Part shown: positions 1 to 7,552 of the stretch, one piece after another
Layout of the letters: each line of letters starts with the position of its first letter
How positions within the stretch are numbered: the stretch's first letter is position 1
Assembly: GCA_022792835.1 (NCBI GenBank)
Contig: JAAWBT010000026.1
Span: 1 to 64,000 of the forward strand
Direction of reading: 5' to 3'
Length of the DNA stretch: 64,000 nt
Origin: Lachnospiraceae bacterium
Lineage (GTDB): Bacteria > Bacillota > Clostridia > Lachnospirales > Lachnospiraceae
Notes under the pieces: generated by a model
Told to the model about the DNA's origin: nothing
Database searches by the model: none
Seen by the model: the letters and a program-made list of their open reading frames with translations, nothing else
Made by a program: the position numbers and the translations under genes

Positions 1-37
1 TTAGCGTGGATAAGTGTGTGCGAAAGGAAGTTAACAA

Positions 38-1165
38 GTGGAAAAAGGAAAGTTTAGTGAAGAATTACAAAAGCTTGTGGAACTGGGAAAAAGCAAAAAG
101 TCCACCCTCGACATGAATGATATCAACGACGCTTTTACCGGAGTGGCGCTTACGGTGGAGCAAATCGAAGATATCATTACGTATCTTGAAAACAGTGGAA
201 TCGACGTCCTGCGCATAATGAATGATGAGCTGACCATCGACGATGATCTGGTCCTGGATGCGGACGATGACGCGTTTACACTGGACGAAGAAGAGGAAGA
301 GGATATTGACCTGGACGCCATTGACTTTCTTGACGGCATTGGTACTGAAGATCCGGTAAGGATGTATCTGAAGGAGATCGGTACGGTTCCGCTTTTGACG
401 GCAGAGGAGGAGCTTAGGCTGGCAAAAAGGAAGGCGGAAGGAGATCAGACGGCGAAGGAGCGGCTCATTGAAGCCAATCTTCGGTTGGTGGTAAGTATTG
501 CAAAGCGTTATACAGGCCGCGGCATGAGTTTTCTGGATTTGGTACAGGAGGGAAATCTGGGACTCATCAAAGGTGTGGAAAAATTTGATTATACAAAAGG
601 TTACAAATTGAGCACTTATGCCACGTGGTGGATCAGACAGTCGGTGACGAGGGCGCTGGCCGACCAGGCCAGGACGATCCGAGTTCCGGTACATATGGTG
701 GAGACCATCAATAAGATGTCGAAGATGCAGAGGAAGCTGACGCTGGAGCTGGGGTATGAGCCTTCCGTCCCGGAGCTTGCAAGCGCTCTTGACATCAGTG
801 AAGAAAAAGTTATGGAGATCATGCAGATTGCCCGCGAGCCTGCATCTTTGGAGACGCCGATCGGTGAGGAGGACGATTCCAATCTGGGGGATTTTGTGGC
901 AGACAGCAATGCTGTGACTCCGGAAGGAAATGTGGAGTCGGTGATGCTCAGGGAACATATCGACACACTTTTAGAGGATCTGAAGGAAAGAGAACGGCAG
1001 GTGATCGTCCTGCGGTTCGGCCTGGAGGATGGACATCCCCGTACCTTGGAAGAGGTGGGGAAGGAATTCAACGTTACCAGAGAGCGAATCCGCCAGATTG
1101 AGGCGAAGGCCCTCAGGAAGCTTCGGAATCCTGTCCGGAGCAAACGGATTCGGGATTTTCTGTAA
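38..1165 (+). CDS. rpoD: Primary sigma factor RpoD (sigma-A)
   Basis: This is the housekeeping sigma factor that directs RNA polymerase to the TTGACA/TATAAT promoters seen throughout the window. The 375-aa protein has a short acidic region 1.1 (residues 1-90, with the run [10 protein letters not shown]), then region 1.2 ([11 protein letters not shown]), region 2 with the core-binding and -10 helices ([24 protein letters not shown]), region 3, and a C-terminal region 4.2 helix-turn-helix ([18 protein letters not shown]) ending RDFL. The length is normal for a Firmicutes sigma-A. The start is a GTG with AAGGAAG about 8 nt upstream. In this phylum the gene usually follows dnaG, which would lie left of the window. 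A strong hairpin follows it. Identification is secure. Confidence 0.98.
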   Translation: MEKGKFSEELQKLVELGKSKKSTLDMNDINDAFTGVALTVEQIEDIITYLENSGIDVLRIMNDELTIDDDLVLDADDDAFTLDEEEEEDIDLDAIDFLDGIGTEDPVRMYLKEIGTVPLLTAEEELRLAKRKAEGDQTAKERLIEANLRLVVSIAKRYTGRGMSFLDLVQEGNLGLIKGVEKFDYTKGYKLSTYATWWIRQSVTRALADQARTIRVPVHMVETINKMSKMQRKLTLELGYEPSVPELASALDISEEKVMEIMQIAREPASLETPIGEEDDSNLGDFVADSNAVTPEGNVESVMLREHIDTLLEDLKERERQVIVLRFGLEDGHPRTLEEVGKEFNVTRERIRQIEAKALRKLRNPVRSKRIRDFL

Positions 1166-1200
1166 ATGTACAGGGGCCTGTTTTCCTGCAAAAATACGAG

Positions 1201-1246
1201 AGAAGAGACGTTGTCCGGGAATAGACCGGGCGGCGTCTCTTCTTTC
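1201..1246 (+). terminator. Intrinsic terminator after rpoD
   Basis: A perfect 10-bp stem (AGAAGAGACG with CGTCTCTTCT) encloses an inner CCGGG/CCGG-rich stem. It is followed only by TTTC, so the U-tract is short, but the stem is strong. It lies 35 nt after the rpoD stop and separates rpoD from queH. Confidence 0.75.
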
Positions 1247-1306
1247 GTAAGGATTCAGGCTGTTTTTGGGAAAAAGTACAAAGATTGTGGGAGGAAGGAG
1301 GTTTTT

Positions 1307-1975
1307 ATGAGAAATTATCAGAAAGAATTGGAGGTTCTTTTGGAGGAGACGGAAGAGAAGAGGAGGGAGTTTGGAATGATTCCCAGGCTGTTCCTCCATA
1401 GCTGCTGCGCCCCTTGTTCCAGTTACGTGTTGGAATATTTGTCTGCCTTCCTCTCCATCACAGTTTTTTATTACAATCCCAATATCGGCCCCCAGAACGA
1501 ATACGAAAAACGGGCGGCAGAGCAGGAGCGGATAATTAGGGAAATGTCGGAACAGGTTTTGGAAGGCGGGGAAGAACGGAGGTTTTATCCGGTGACCTTT
1601 ATCAAAGGGGCCTATGAGCCGGAAATTTTTTATGAAGCGGCAAAAGGGCTGGAGAACGTGCCGGAGGGGGGAGAGCGGTGTATGAAATGTTATGAGCTCA
1701 GACTCAGGAAGACGGCGGAGCTGGCGAAGGTGGGAGGCTATGACTATTTCTGCACGACGCTTTCCATCAGTCCTTTAAAAAAGGCGGGGGCACTCATGGA
1801 GATCGGAGAAAGGCTGGCAGAGGAGTGTGGGGTGGACTATCTGCCCTCAGATTTTAAAAAGAAGAATGGATACAAACGCTCTGTAGAACTGTCGGCAAAG
1901 TTCGGACTCTACAGACAGAATTACTGTGGCTGTGTATTTTCCAGGAGGGAAGCAAAGAAGATGGACTCCCTTTAG
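1307..1975 (+). CDS. queH: Epoxyqueuosine reductase QueH
   Basis: QueH carries out the last step of queuosine synthesis, reducing epoxyqueuosine to queuosine in the wobble position of tRNAs with GUN anticodons. It is the iron-sulfur enzyme that replaces cobalamin-dependent QueG. The ORF track begins at 1166, but that would run through the terminator. The ATG at 1307 has a GGAAGGAGG site and gives a 222-aa protein. The family cysteines are visible: SCCAPCSSYVLEYL near the N-terminus, CMKCYELRL in the middle and YCGCVFS near the C-terminus. These ligate the Fe-S cluster and a second metal or form the redox disulfide. No other queuosine gene is adjacent. Formerly DUF208. Confidence 0.9.
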   Translation: MRNYQKELEVLLEETEEKRREFGMIPRLFLHSCCAPCSSYVLEYLSAFLSITVFYYNPNIGPQNEYEKRAAEQERIIREMSEQVLEGGEERRFYPVTFIKGAYEPEIFYEAAKGLENVPEGGERCMKCYELRLRKTAELAKVGGYDYFCTTLSISPLKKAGALMEIGERLAEECGVDYLPSDFKKKNGYKRSVELSAKFGLYRQNYCGCVFSRREAKKMDSL

Positions 1976-2183
1976 AAGCCGTCAGACGAGAAGTATTCTG
2001 TGGTCAGGGCCCATTGCCCTGGAAAGCGGATGTGAGATCAGGCTTTATAAAAAATTCAGAAATGTTTCCTGTGGTTTTCTTGACGGAGCCATGGGAAGAG
2101 AATATGATGAGGGAAGAGCAATGGGAATATAAACGCTTTTCTCACGATTGATGAGGGAAGAGCCATGGACAGGAGAGAAAGTG

Positions 2184-2585
2184 ATGGGAAGATTTCGGGA
2201 TAAGCTTACTCGTTTTATGTATGGGCGGTATGGAGTGGATCAGTTGAATCGGTTTTTGATGGGGATTGTAATGGTATCCCTGGTGATTTCACTGTTCGTC
2301 CGTTACCGTTTTTTTTACTGGGTCACGGTCCTTGGGATTGGGGTTTCTTATTTTCGTATGTTTTCAAAAAACATCAGGAGCCGCTCCCGGGAGAATCAGA
2401 AATACCTGCAGGCCACAGCAAGAATCCGCGGGAGCTTTGCGCGGCTAAAGAGCAGAAGTCAGGACAAAAGCCACTGCTATTTCAAGTGTCCTTCCTGCAG
2501 ACAGACTGTGCGGGTTCCGAGAGGAAAGGGGAAGATCTCGATTACCTGTCCGAAATGCCGCAGGGAATTTATTAAAAAGACGTGA
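2184..2585 (+). CDS. Small membrane-anchored zinc-ribbon protein, unknown function
   Basis: A 133-aa protein starting at the ATG at 2184 behind AGGAGA; the upstream TTG at 2148 in the ORF track has no better signal. It has a basic N-terminus, a hydrophobic hairpin of about two membrane segments (residues 22-60, rich in V, I, L and F), a basic linker, and a C-terminal zinc ribbon with two CxxC knuckles (KCPSC and TCPKC). The knuckles resemble zinc-ribbon proteins that bind nucleic acid or act as assembly factors, but nothing points to a specific role. It lies between queH and degV, each apparently with its own promoter. I know of similar unnamed proteins in Lachnospiraceae; no function is assigned. 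Confidence 0.75.
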   Translation: MGRFRDKLTRFMYGRYGVDQLNRFLMGIVMVSLVISLFVRYRFFYWVTVLGIGVSYFRMFSKNIRSRSRENQKYLQATARIRGSFARLKSRSQDKSHCYFKCPSCRQTVRVPRGKGKISITCPKCRREFIKKT

Positions 2586-2600
2586 ATTTCAGAATACCCC

Positions 2601-2629
2601 TTTTCAAATGAAATGTCCTGTGCTATTAT
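2601..2629 (+). promoter_or_regulatory. Probable sigma-A promoter of degV
   Basis: TTTTCA and TATTAT are separated by exactly 17 bp, with the -10 about 74 nt before the degV start. The -35 is weak, so confidence is moderate. Confidence 0.5.
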
Positions 2630-2702
2630 ATATAGTAATGAAAACTACATTGAACGGTTAAGAGTTCAAACAAAAGTAGTAGAGAAGTGCAGGAGGAGAA
2701 CA

Positions 2703-3539
2703 ATGAATTACAAGATAGTGGTGGACAGCTGCTGTGATTTGACAGAGGAGCTCAAGGCGGACAGCCATTTTCAGGTGGTTCCTCTGACGCTTCAGGTGGG
2801 GGGGCGGATGGTCACAGATGATGAGAGCTTCAATCAGGCGGAGTATCTGGAACTGGTGCGGACAACGCCAGAATGTCCGAAAACGGCGTGCCCTTCGCCT
2901 GAGGCTTTTAAAAATGCATACGATTGTGAGGCTGATGCCATTTTCGTTGTGACGTTGTCTCAGCATCTAAGCGGCACTTACAACAGCGCTGTTTTGGGAA
3001 GAAGCCTGTATCTGGAAGAGAAGGGGAAGAAGCAGATCGCGGTATTCAGTTCCGATTCTGCCGCTGTAGGCGAGGTGAAGATTGCCTTAAAGATCCGTGA
3101 ACTTGCCGAGGCAGGAAAAAGTTTTGCGGAGATTGTGCGGGAGGTGTCTGATTTCCGGGACAATATGAAGACTTATTTTGTGTTGGAAACACTGGACTAT
3201 CTGAAAAAGAACGGAAGGCTGACAGGGCTGCAAGCCATTTTTGCCACAGTTCTCAATATTAAACCGGTCATGGGGGCAGATAAAGGCGTGATCATCAAAC
3301 TGGATCAGGCCAGGGGCATTGAAAAAGCCCTCACAAAGATGTCCCAGTGGGTGGCAAAGGAGGCAAAGGAAGCGGAGAACAAAATCCTTGCCATTGCCCA
3401 CACCAACTGTCCGGAGCGGGCAAGGAAGGTTAAGGAGCAGATCTGCCGGCTGATTAAGGTCAAAGATGTTTATATTGTCAATACGGCAGGTGTCAGTACC
3501 ACCTACGCCGGGGACGGCGGGGTGATCATTGCACTCTGA
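2703..3539 (+). CDS. DegV family fatty-acid-binding protein
   Basis: DegV proteins bind one fatty acid in a cleft between two alpha/beta domains. In Firmicutes the paralogues called FakB present it to the fatty acid kinase FakA. This 278-aa protein has the full family length and begins with the hallmark KIVVDSCCDLTEEL. It also shows the central LSQHLSGTYNSA and SSDSAAVGE segments and a C-terminal GVSTTYAGDGGVIIAL that fits the end of the fold. The start at 2703 sits behind AGGAGGAG; the upstream part of the ORF track is not preceded by a ribosome binding site. No fakA is nearby, so I do not use the fakB name. The gene appears monocistronic and ends at a shared convergent terminator. Confidence 0.9.
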   Translation: MNYKIVVDSCCDLTEELKADSHFQVVPLTLQVGGRMVTDDESFNQAEYLELVRTTPECPKTACPSPEAFKNAYDCEADAIFVVTLSQHLSGTYNSAVLGRSLYLEEKGKKQIAVFSSDSAAVGEVKIALKIRELAEAGKSFAEIVREVSDFRDNMKTYFVLETLDYLKKNGRLTGLQAIFATVLNIKPVMGADKGVIIKLDQARGIEKALTKMSQWVAKEAKEAENKILAIAHTNCPERARKVKEQICRLIKVKDVYIVNTAGVSTTYAGDGGVIIAL

Positions 3540-3644
3540 TAGGCACTGTCGCGGGAACTGAATTTTTCTCTTTTTAGTTATTTTTATGTACGGCAAGTAT
3601 GGAAAGGAAGTATGCGGCCTGGATGGATTGTGAAGCTTAAATGT

Positions 3645-3680
3645 CAGGAAGCGCCCTCATGGCGCTTCCTGAAAAATTTT
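3645..3680. terminator. Bidirectional terminator between degV and the ABC permease
   Basis: A perfect 11-bp stem (CAGGAAGCGCC with GGCGCTTCCTG, loop CTCAT) lies between two converging genes. An A5T4 stretch on the right could serve as a weak tract. It touches the permease stop codon. Confidence 0.7.
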
Positions 3681-4482
3681 AGGAGGAACTGCGGCTCATA
3701 CGTTTCTCTAGCATGGAGATCAGCCGGTAAAATCCCATGGAGAGGATACAGAGGATCACAATGCTCATCATAACGATGTCCATTTTGAAGACCTGGCTTC
3801 CATAGATGATGAGATAGCCGAGCCCCTTGTCGGCAGCCAGGAATTCGCCGATGATGACGCCTACCAGGCAAAGACCGATGTTGACCTTCATGTTGTTGAT
3901 GATTAAGGGGACGGAGCTTGGAACAAGGACTTTCAAGAGAACATCCCGTTTGTTTCCGCCCAGGGTATAGATCAGCTTGATCTTGTCAGAATCCACTTCC
4001 TTAAAACCAGTGTGGAGGGTCATGATCGAGCCGAAAACAGCCACAGAGACAGCAGCCACTATGATAGTTTTTACATTGTTGCCCAGCCATACAATAAGCA
4101 CCGGAGCCATAGCCGACTTGGGCAGACTGTTGAGCATGACCAGATATGGTTCCAGAAGTTCGGCCAGGGAGGGAAACAGCCAGAGGGTCATGGCAACGAG
4201 GATGCCAAAGGCCATGACGAGAAGGAAGCTTCCGATGGTTTCGGCCAGAGTGATGCCGATATGGCCGAAAATGCTGAAATCCTTTGTCATACTGACGAAG
4301 CAGGATATCATGCGGGACGGGCTGCTGAAAATGAAGTCGTTGAGCAGACCTGTGCGGGCGGTAAGCTCCCAGATGCCGATGAACAGAAAAAATAAAAGGA
4401 TTTGTCCTGCCAAAATCCTGCGTTTATGGCGGGAACGGGCTTTCAGGTAATGGGCCTGAGCCACAGAAAGAGATTTATCCAT
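3679..4482 (-). CDS. ABC transporter permease, NitT/TauT/SsuC class
   Basis: This is the membrane subunit of an importer related to nitrate, taurine, sulfonate and thiamine-precursor (ThiX) systems. The 267-aa protein has about six membrane helices and the BPD_transp_1 EAA-type loop (GANKRDVLLK-like, here LGGNKRDVLLKVLVPSSVP). I take the ATG at 4482 (MDKSLSVAQ), which has AAGGAG upstream and overlaps the ATPase gene by 8 nt, rather than the track start at 4512. It is translationally coupled to the ATPase. The third expected component, a periplasmic-type binding lipoprotein, is missing here, so the substrate cannot be inferred. Confidence 0.88.
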   Translation of the reverse strand: MDKSLSVAQAHYLKARSRHKRRILAGQILLFFLFIGIWELTARTGLLNDFIFSSPSRMISCFVSMTKDFSIFGHIGITLAETIGSFLLVMAFGILVAMTLWLFPSLAELLEPYLVMLNSLPKSAMAPVLIVWLGNNVKTIIVAAVSVAVFGSIMTLHTGFKEVDSDKIKLIYTLGGNKRDVLLKVLVPSSVPLIINNMKVNIGLCLVGVIIGEFLAADKGLGYLIIYGSQVFKMDIVMMSIVILCILSMGFYRLISMLEKRMSRSSS

Positions 4483-5242
4483 TGGATTTGAGCTCCTTCC
4501 AAATTTCGTCAAAATATTCGCTGAAGCAGGGGGCGCTCCGCCGTTTTAACGGAGTGTTAAAATCCTCGTCGAAATGAAGAGAGAGGATTTTTTTGATGCG
4601 GGCAGGCCGGTGGGAAAGGATGACCACCCGGTCCGCCAGGGTAATGGCTTCTCCCAGATCGTGGGTTACCAGGACGGCGGTTTTTCCTTCTTTCCGAAGG
4701 ATCCCTCCAATGTCGTCCCCCACTTCCAGGCGAGTCTGGTAATCTAGGGCCGAAAAGGGCTCGTCAAGGAGCAGAAGGTCCGGTTCCAGAGCCAGGGTGC
4801 GGATCAGGGCGGCTCTCTGACGCATGCCGCCAGAGAGGGCTGAGGGGGGAGCATTTTTAAACGCGGAAAGCCCATAAGTATCTAACATGGAACTTACCAG
4901 TGTCTTTGTCTTGGGATTTAAACGGTGCCGGATTTGGGGCCCGAGAAGAACATTGTCATAGACCGTGCGCCATTCAAATAAGTGGTCTTTCTGGAGCATA
5001 TAGCCGATATTGGTTCCGGATGTTCCCTGAGATTTTCCGAACAACCGGATTTCTCCGGATTCCGGGCGGATCAGCCCGCTGATCAGAGACAGGAGTGTGG
5101 TTTTGCCGCAGCCAGAAGGCCCCACGACGGCGATAAATTCACCGGGCATCACTGACAGGGAAATGCCGGAGAGGGCCGGGGTCTCGCCGTCCGGCGAGTG
5201 ATAGGAAAAACACACATTTATAAATTCAAGGATGGGTTCCAT
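4475..5242 (-). CDS. ABC transporter ATP-binding protein, NitT/TauT/SsuB class
   Basis: This 255-aa nucleotide-binding subunit pairs with the permease that follows it. Visible motifs in order are Walker A (GPSGCGKTTLL), Q-loop (YMLQKDHLFEW), signature (LSGGMRQRAALIRTLA), Walker B (LLLLDEPFSALD) and the switch histidine (LVTHDLGEAITLADRV). The Q-loop and LADRVVILS pattern are typical of SsuB/TauB/ThiZ proteins. The start has GGAGGAAT upstream. This first gene of a two-gene minus-strand operon diverges from the tRNA-Thr gene. No regulator or binding protein adjoins it. Confidence 0.92.
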   Translation of the reverse strand: MEPILEFINVCFSYHSPDGETPALSGISLSVMPGEFIAVVGPSGCGKTTLLSLISGLIRPESGEIRLFGKSQGTSGTNIGYMLQKDHLFEWRTVYDNVLLGPQIRHRLNPKTKTLVSSMLDTYGLSAFKNAPPSALSGGMRQRAALIRTLALEPDLLLLDEPFSALDYQTRLEVGDDIGGILRKEGKTAVLVTHDLGEAITLADRVVILSHRPARIKKILSLHFDEDFNTPLKRRSAPCFSEYFDEIWKELKSNG

Positions 5243-5321
5243 AAAAATTCCTCCGATGGAGTATATCTTATTGTATGGGAGGAAGGGAGAAGGGGTGATT
5301 GAGAAAATCTTCAGGAAAGGG

Positions 5322-5350
5322 TTGACAGGAAGAAAATCTTATAGTATATT
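5322..5350 (+). promoter_or_regulatory. Sigma-A promoter of tRNA-Thr
   Basis: A perfect -35 TTGACA and a -10 TATATT are separated by 17 bp, about 31 nt upstream of the mature tRNA 5' end. Confidence 0.8.
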
Positions 5351-5380
5351 TGTAACGTTGAAAAAATCTTTTGTAAACAT

Positions 5381-5453
5381 GCTTCCGTGGCTCAGTCGGT
5401 AGAGCGATTGATTCGTAATCAATAGGTCGCCGGTTCAAGTCCGGCCGGGAGCT
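5381..5453 (+). tRNA. tRNA-Thr (anticodon CGT)
   Basis: A full cloverleaf can be drawn. The acceptor GCTTCCG pairs with CGGGAGC (one G-U). The D arm contains GGCTCAGTCGGTAGAGC. The anticodon stem ATTGA/TCAAT holds the loop TTCGTAA, giving anticodon CGT (reads ACG, threonine). The T arm is CCGGTTCAAGTCCGG and the discriminator is U. CCA is not encoded. An intrinsic terminator follows. Confidence 0.93.
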
Positions 5454-5468
5454 TTGAAATGTTTTATG

Positions 5469-5505
5469 AAACCTGTTTCCGGTGAAGAGGGAAGCAGGTT
5501 TTTTT
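5469..5505 (+). terminator. Terminator after tRNA-Thr
   Basis: AACCTGTTTCC pairs with GGAAGCAGGTT (one G-U) and is followed by a T6 run, a classic intrinsic terminator 16 nt after the tRNA. Confidence 0.9.
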
Positions 5506-5562
5506 CTGATCATATGGGAAACTCGCCGTGTGAAAATCTTTTTTGTGAAATGTAAAAAACAC

Positions 5563-5591
5563 TTGCAATTTGAAAGTATATAGTGTACAAT
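5563..5591 (+). promoter_or_regulatory. Sigma-A promoter of asd
   Basis: TTGCAA and TACAAT with a 17-bp spacer, predicting a start near 5598 and a leader of about 135 nt before asd. The leader contains a hairpin (ATGCCCC 5651-5657 with GGGGCAT 5672-5678) and the TGCCGGCGTGTGAATAA repeat. I do not recognise a lysine riboswitch or T-box in it. Confidence 0.7.
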
Positions 5592-5733
5592 ACGCAAGGG
5601 AAAGACAAGTGTGCGTTATACAAAGACAGACGGCACATATGTGAAGTGAAATGCCCCAAAGTAGGTTGACGGGGGCATGCCCGCCTGGTTCATTGCCGGC
5701 GTGTGAATAAGAATTACGAGGAGAGAATGAGAA

Positions 5734-6825
5734 ATGGAAATGAAGGAAAAACTGAAGGTTGGCGTGTTAGGTGCAACAGGCATGGTGGGACAGCGCTTTG
5801 TGTCCTTGCTGGCTGATCATCCCTGGTATGAAGTGGTGACAGTGGCGGCGAGCCCTAGAAGTGCAGGCAAGAGTTATGAAGAGGCGGTAGGGAGCCGTTG
5901 GAAGCTGGATAACCCCATGCCGGAGAATGTAAAGAAGCTGATCGTGAAAGATCTGCATAACATTGAAGAAGTAACGGCAGATGTGGATTTTGTATTCAGT
6001 GCTGTGGATATGACCAAAGATGAGATCCGGGCCATTGAAGAAGCCTATGCAAAGGCAGAGGTTCCTGTGGTGTCCAACAACAGCGCCCACCGGTGGACGC
6101 CGGATGTGCCGATGATCATCCCGGAGTTGAATCCGGAGCACGCCGAGGTTATTGAATTCCAGAAAAAACGCCTTGGCACAAAGCGGGGATTCATCGCCGT
6201 AAAGCCCAACTGCTCCATCCAAAGTTATACGCCCGCGTTCCATGCGCTCCGCGAGTTTGGAGTAAAAACAGCGGTGGTTACCACTTATCAGGCGATTTCC
6301 GGAGCCGGAAAGACCTTTAAGGACTGGCCGGAAATGATCGACAATGTGATTCCTTACATCGGCGGTGAGGAAGAAAAATCGGAGCAGGAGCCCCTTAAAA
6401 TCTGGGGGAAGGTTGAGGATGGTGTGATCAAGAAGGCAGAGGGGCCGGTCATCACCTCCCAGTGTATCCGGGTGCCTGTCAGCAATGGACACACAGCGGC
6501 AGTGTTTGTGAGCTTTGAGAAAAAGCCCACGAAGGAAGAGATTCTGGAGCGGTGGGCTGCATTTGCCGGGGAGCCCCAGAAGTTAAACCTTCCCAGTGCG
6601 CCAAAGCAGTTCCTCAAATATTTTGAGGAGGACAACAGACCCCAGGCAAATCTGGACAGGGACTATGAGTGCGGCATGGGTGTGACCCTGGGCCGCCTCA
6701 GAGAAGACACGGTATTTGACTACAAATTTGTGGGCCTGTCCCACAACACCTTAAGAGGTGCGGCGGGCGGAGCGCTTCTTTGTGCAGAGCTTCTGACGGC
6801 AAAGGGATATATTACAAAAAAATAA
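5734..6825 (+). CDS. asd: Aspartate-semialdehyde dehydrogenase, archaeal-type
   Basis: The enzyme reduces aspartyl phosphate to aspartate semialdehyde with NADPH, the branch point to lysine/diaminopimelate, threonine and methionine. The 363-aa protein has the N-terminal nucleotide loop GVLGATGMVGQRF, the catalytic cysteine in KPNCSIQSY, the substrate-contact segment QAISGAGK and a late HNTLRGAAGG. The architecture and phrasing match the archaeal/fungal-like branch (as in Methanocaldococcus) and not the E. coli or Bacillus branch with GGNCTV. The start at 5734 follows GAGGAGAG. The gene is monocistronic, with its own promoter and a strong terminator. Confidence 0.95.
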   Translation: MEMKEKLKVGVLGATGMVGQRFVSLLADHPWYEVVTVAASPRSAGKSYEEAVGSRWKLDNPMPENVKKLIVKDLHNIEEVTADVDFVFSAVDMTKDEIRAIEEAYAKAEVPVVSNNSAHRWTPDVPMIIPELNPEHAEVIEFQKKRLGTKRGFIAVKPNCSIQSYTPAFHALREFGVKTAVVTTYQAISGAGKTFKDWPEMIDNVIPYIGGEEEKSEQEPLKIWGKVEDGVIKKAEGPVITSQCIRVPVSNGHTAAVFVSFEKKPTKEEILERWAAFAGEPQKLNLPSAPKQFLKYFEEDNRPQANLDRDYECGMGVTLGRLREDTVFDYKFVGLSHNTLRGAAGGALLCAELLTAKGYITKK

Positions 6826-6866
6826 AGGGCCTCTGGAAAAGTCACGAAAACGTCACGTGCAGAGCG

Positions 6867-6907
6867 AAAAATCCTGTGTTACCATGAAAGTGGGACACAG
6901 GATTTTT
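6867..6907. terminator. Bidirectional terminator between asd and arsR
   Basis: AAAAATCCTGTGT and ACACAGGATTTTT form a perfect 13-bp stem flanked by A5 and T5, so it can terminate in both directions between convergent genes. Confidence 0.92.
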
Positions 6908-6967
6908 CGTTATACAGAATTATGATTGTTGCGGGAAGGGAAGAATTTCTTTTTCAAAGTCTGACGG

Positions 6968-7336
6968 TCACTCCGTCACATGGTCAAAGCCCTGACTTAA
7001 GATGGTCATCACGTGCTCATCGGCCAGAGAATAAAAGACCATTTTCCCCTCCCGGCGAAATTTGACCAGGCTGGTCTGTTTTAAAATCCTAAGCTGGTGG
7101 GAAATGGAACTCTGGCTCATGCCTAGGAGCTGGGCGATGTCGCAGACACACATTTCATGACCTAAAAGGGCGTAAAGGATTTTGATTCTGGTGGGATCGC
7201 CGAAAATTTTAAACAGTTCTGCCAGGCGGAGCAAGGTTGCTTCATCCGGGGTCTGCTCTTTGAGGGAAGCGATCAGTTTGGCATGGTTATGCCTGCATGC
7301 GCAGACCGGTATCTCATAGGGTTCCTTCTGTTTCAT
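6968..7336 (-). CDS. ArsR/SmtB-family metal-sensing repressor
   Basis: This is a 122-aa winged-helix repressor of the ArsR/SmtB family, which releases DNA on binding metal ions. The N-terminal tail has CACRHNH, a possible metal site of the CadC type. The recognition region holds CVCDIAQLLGMSQSSISHQL, which includes the ELCVCD-like metal box at the start of the alpha-3 helix followed by the DNA-reading helix. The beta wing is FRREGKMVFYSL. The start has GGAGGTG upstream. No metal exporter is adjacent; it diverges from the RND operon, which has its own operator, so its target may be elsewhere. The gene appears to be monocistronic. Confidence 0.9.
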   Translation of the reverse strand: MKQKEPYEIPVCACRHNHAKLIASLKEQTPDEATLLRLAELFKIFGDPTRIKILYALLGHEMCVCDIAQLLGMSQSSISHQLRILKQTSLVKFRREGKMVFYSLADEHVMTILSQGFDHVTE

Positions 7337-7371
7337 ACAGGCACCTCCATTGTTTGGTCAATCTGTTTTTA

Positions 7372-7400
7372 AGTTTACTACTGGAAGAGGAAACTGTCAA
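7372..7400 (-). promoter_or_regulatory. Sigma-A promoter of arsR
   Basis: On the minus strand TTGACA (7395-7400) and TAAACT (7372-7377) are separated by 17 bp, about 36 nt before the arsR start. Confidence 0.75.
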
Positions 7401-7446
7401 TGAACTGTTTCGGCCGTGACTTTATAAAAAGTTTACACACTGAAAA

Positions 7447-7475
7447 TTGACATCGTATTTTCTTTGGCATATAAT
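7447..7475 (+). promoter_or_regulatory. Perfect consensus sigma-A promoter of the RND operon
   Basis: TTGACA and TATAAT, both perfect, have the ideal 17-bp spacer. So strong a promoter on an efflux operon implies that a repressor normally holds it off. The palindrome just downstream is the likely site. Confidence 0.9.
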
Positions 7476-7488
7476 AGGCACAGACCGG

Positions 7489-7510
7489 AAGCCGACCAAC
7501 TGGTCGGCTT
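7489..7510 (+). promoter_or_regulatory. 22-bp palindromic operator, probably for TetR
   Basis: AAGCCGACCA and its exact reverse complement TGGTCGGCTT flank a 2-bp centre (AC). It sits across or just after the predicted start site (about 7482). The GACCAACTGGTC core is the form commonly bound by TetR/AcrR-family dimers, and a TetR-family gene is second in this operon. The binding partner is inferred. Confidence 0.75.
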
Positions 7511-7552
7511 TTGCCATGACATAAAAATAAGATGACTGACAGGAGGCACAGC

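Noticed and set aside
65-958. 297-codon minus-strand ORF
   Set aside because: Antisense shadow of rpoD with no start signal or recognisable domain.
1926-2132. 68-codon ORF after queH
   Set aside because: It overlaps the queH end in another frame, lacks a ribosome binding site and contains no recognisable feature.
5598-5733. Lysine riboswitch upstream of asd
   Set aside because: I looked for the lysine-box elements and did not find them; only a simple hairpin and a repeat are present.
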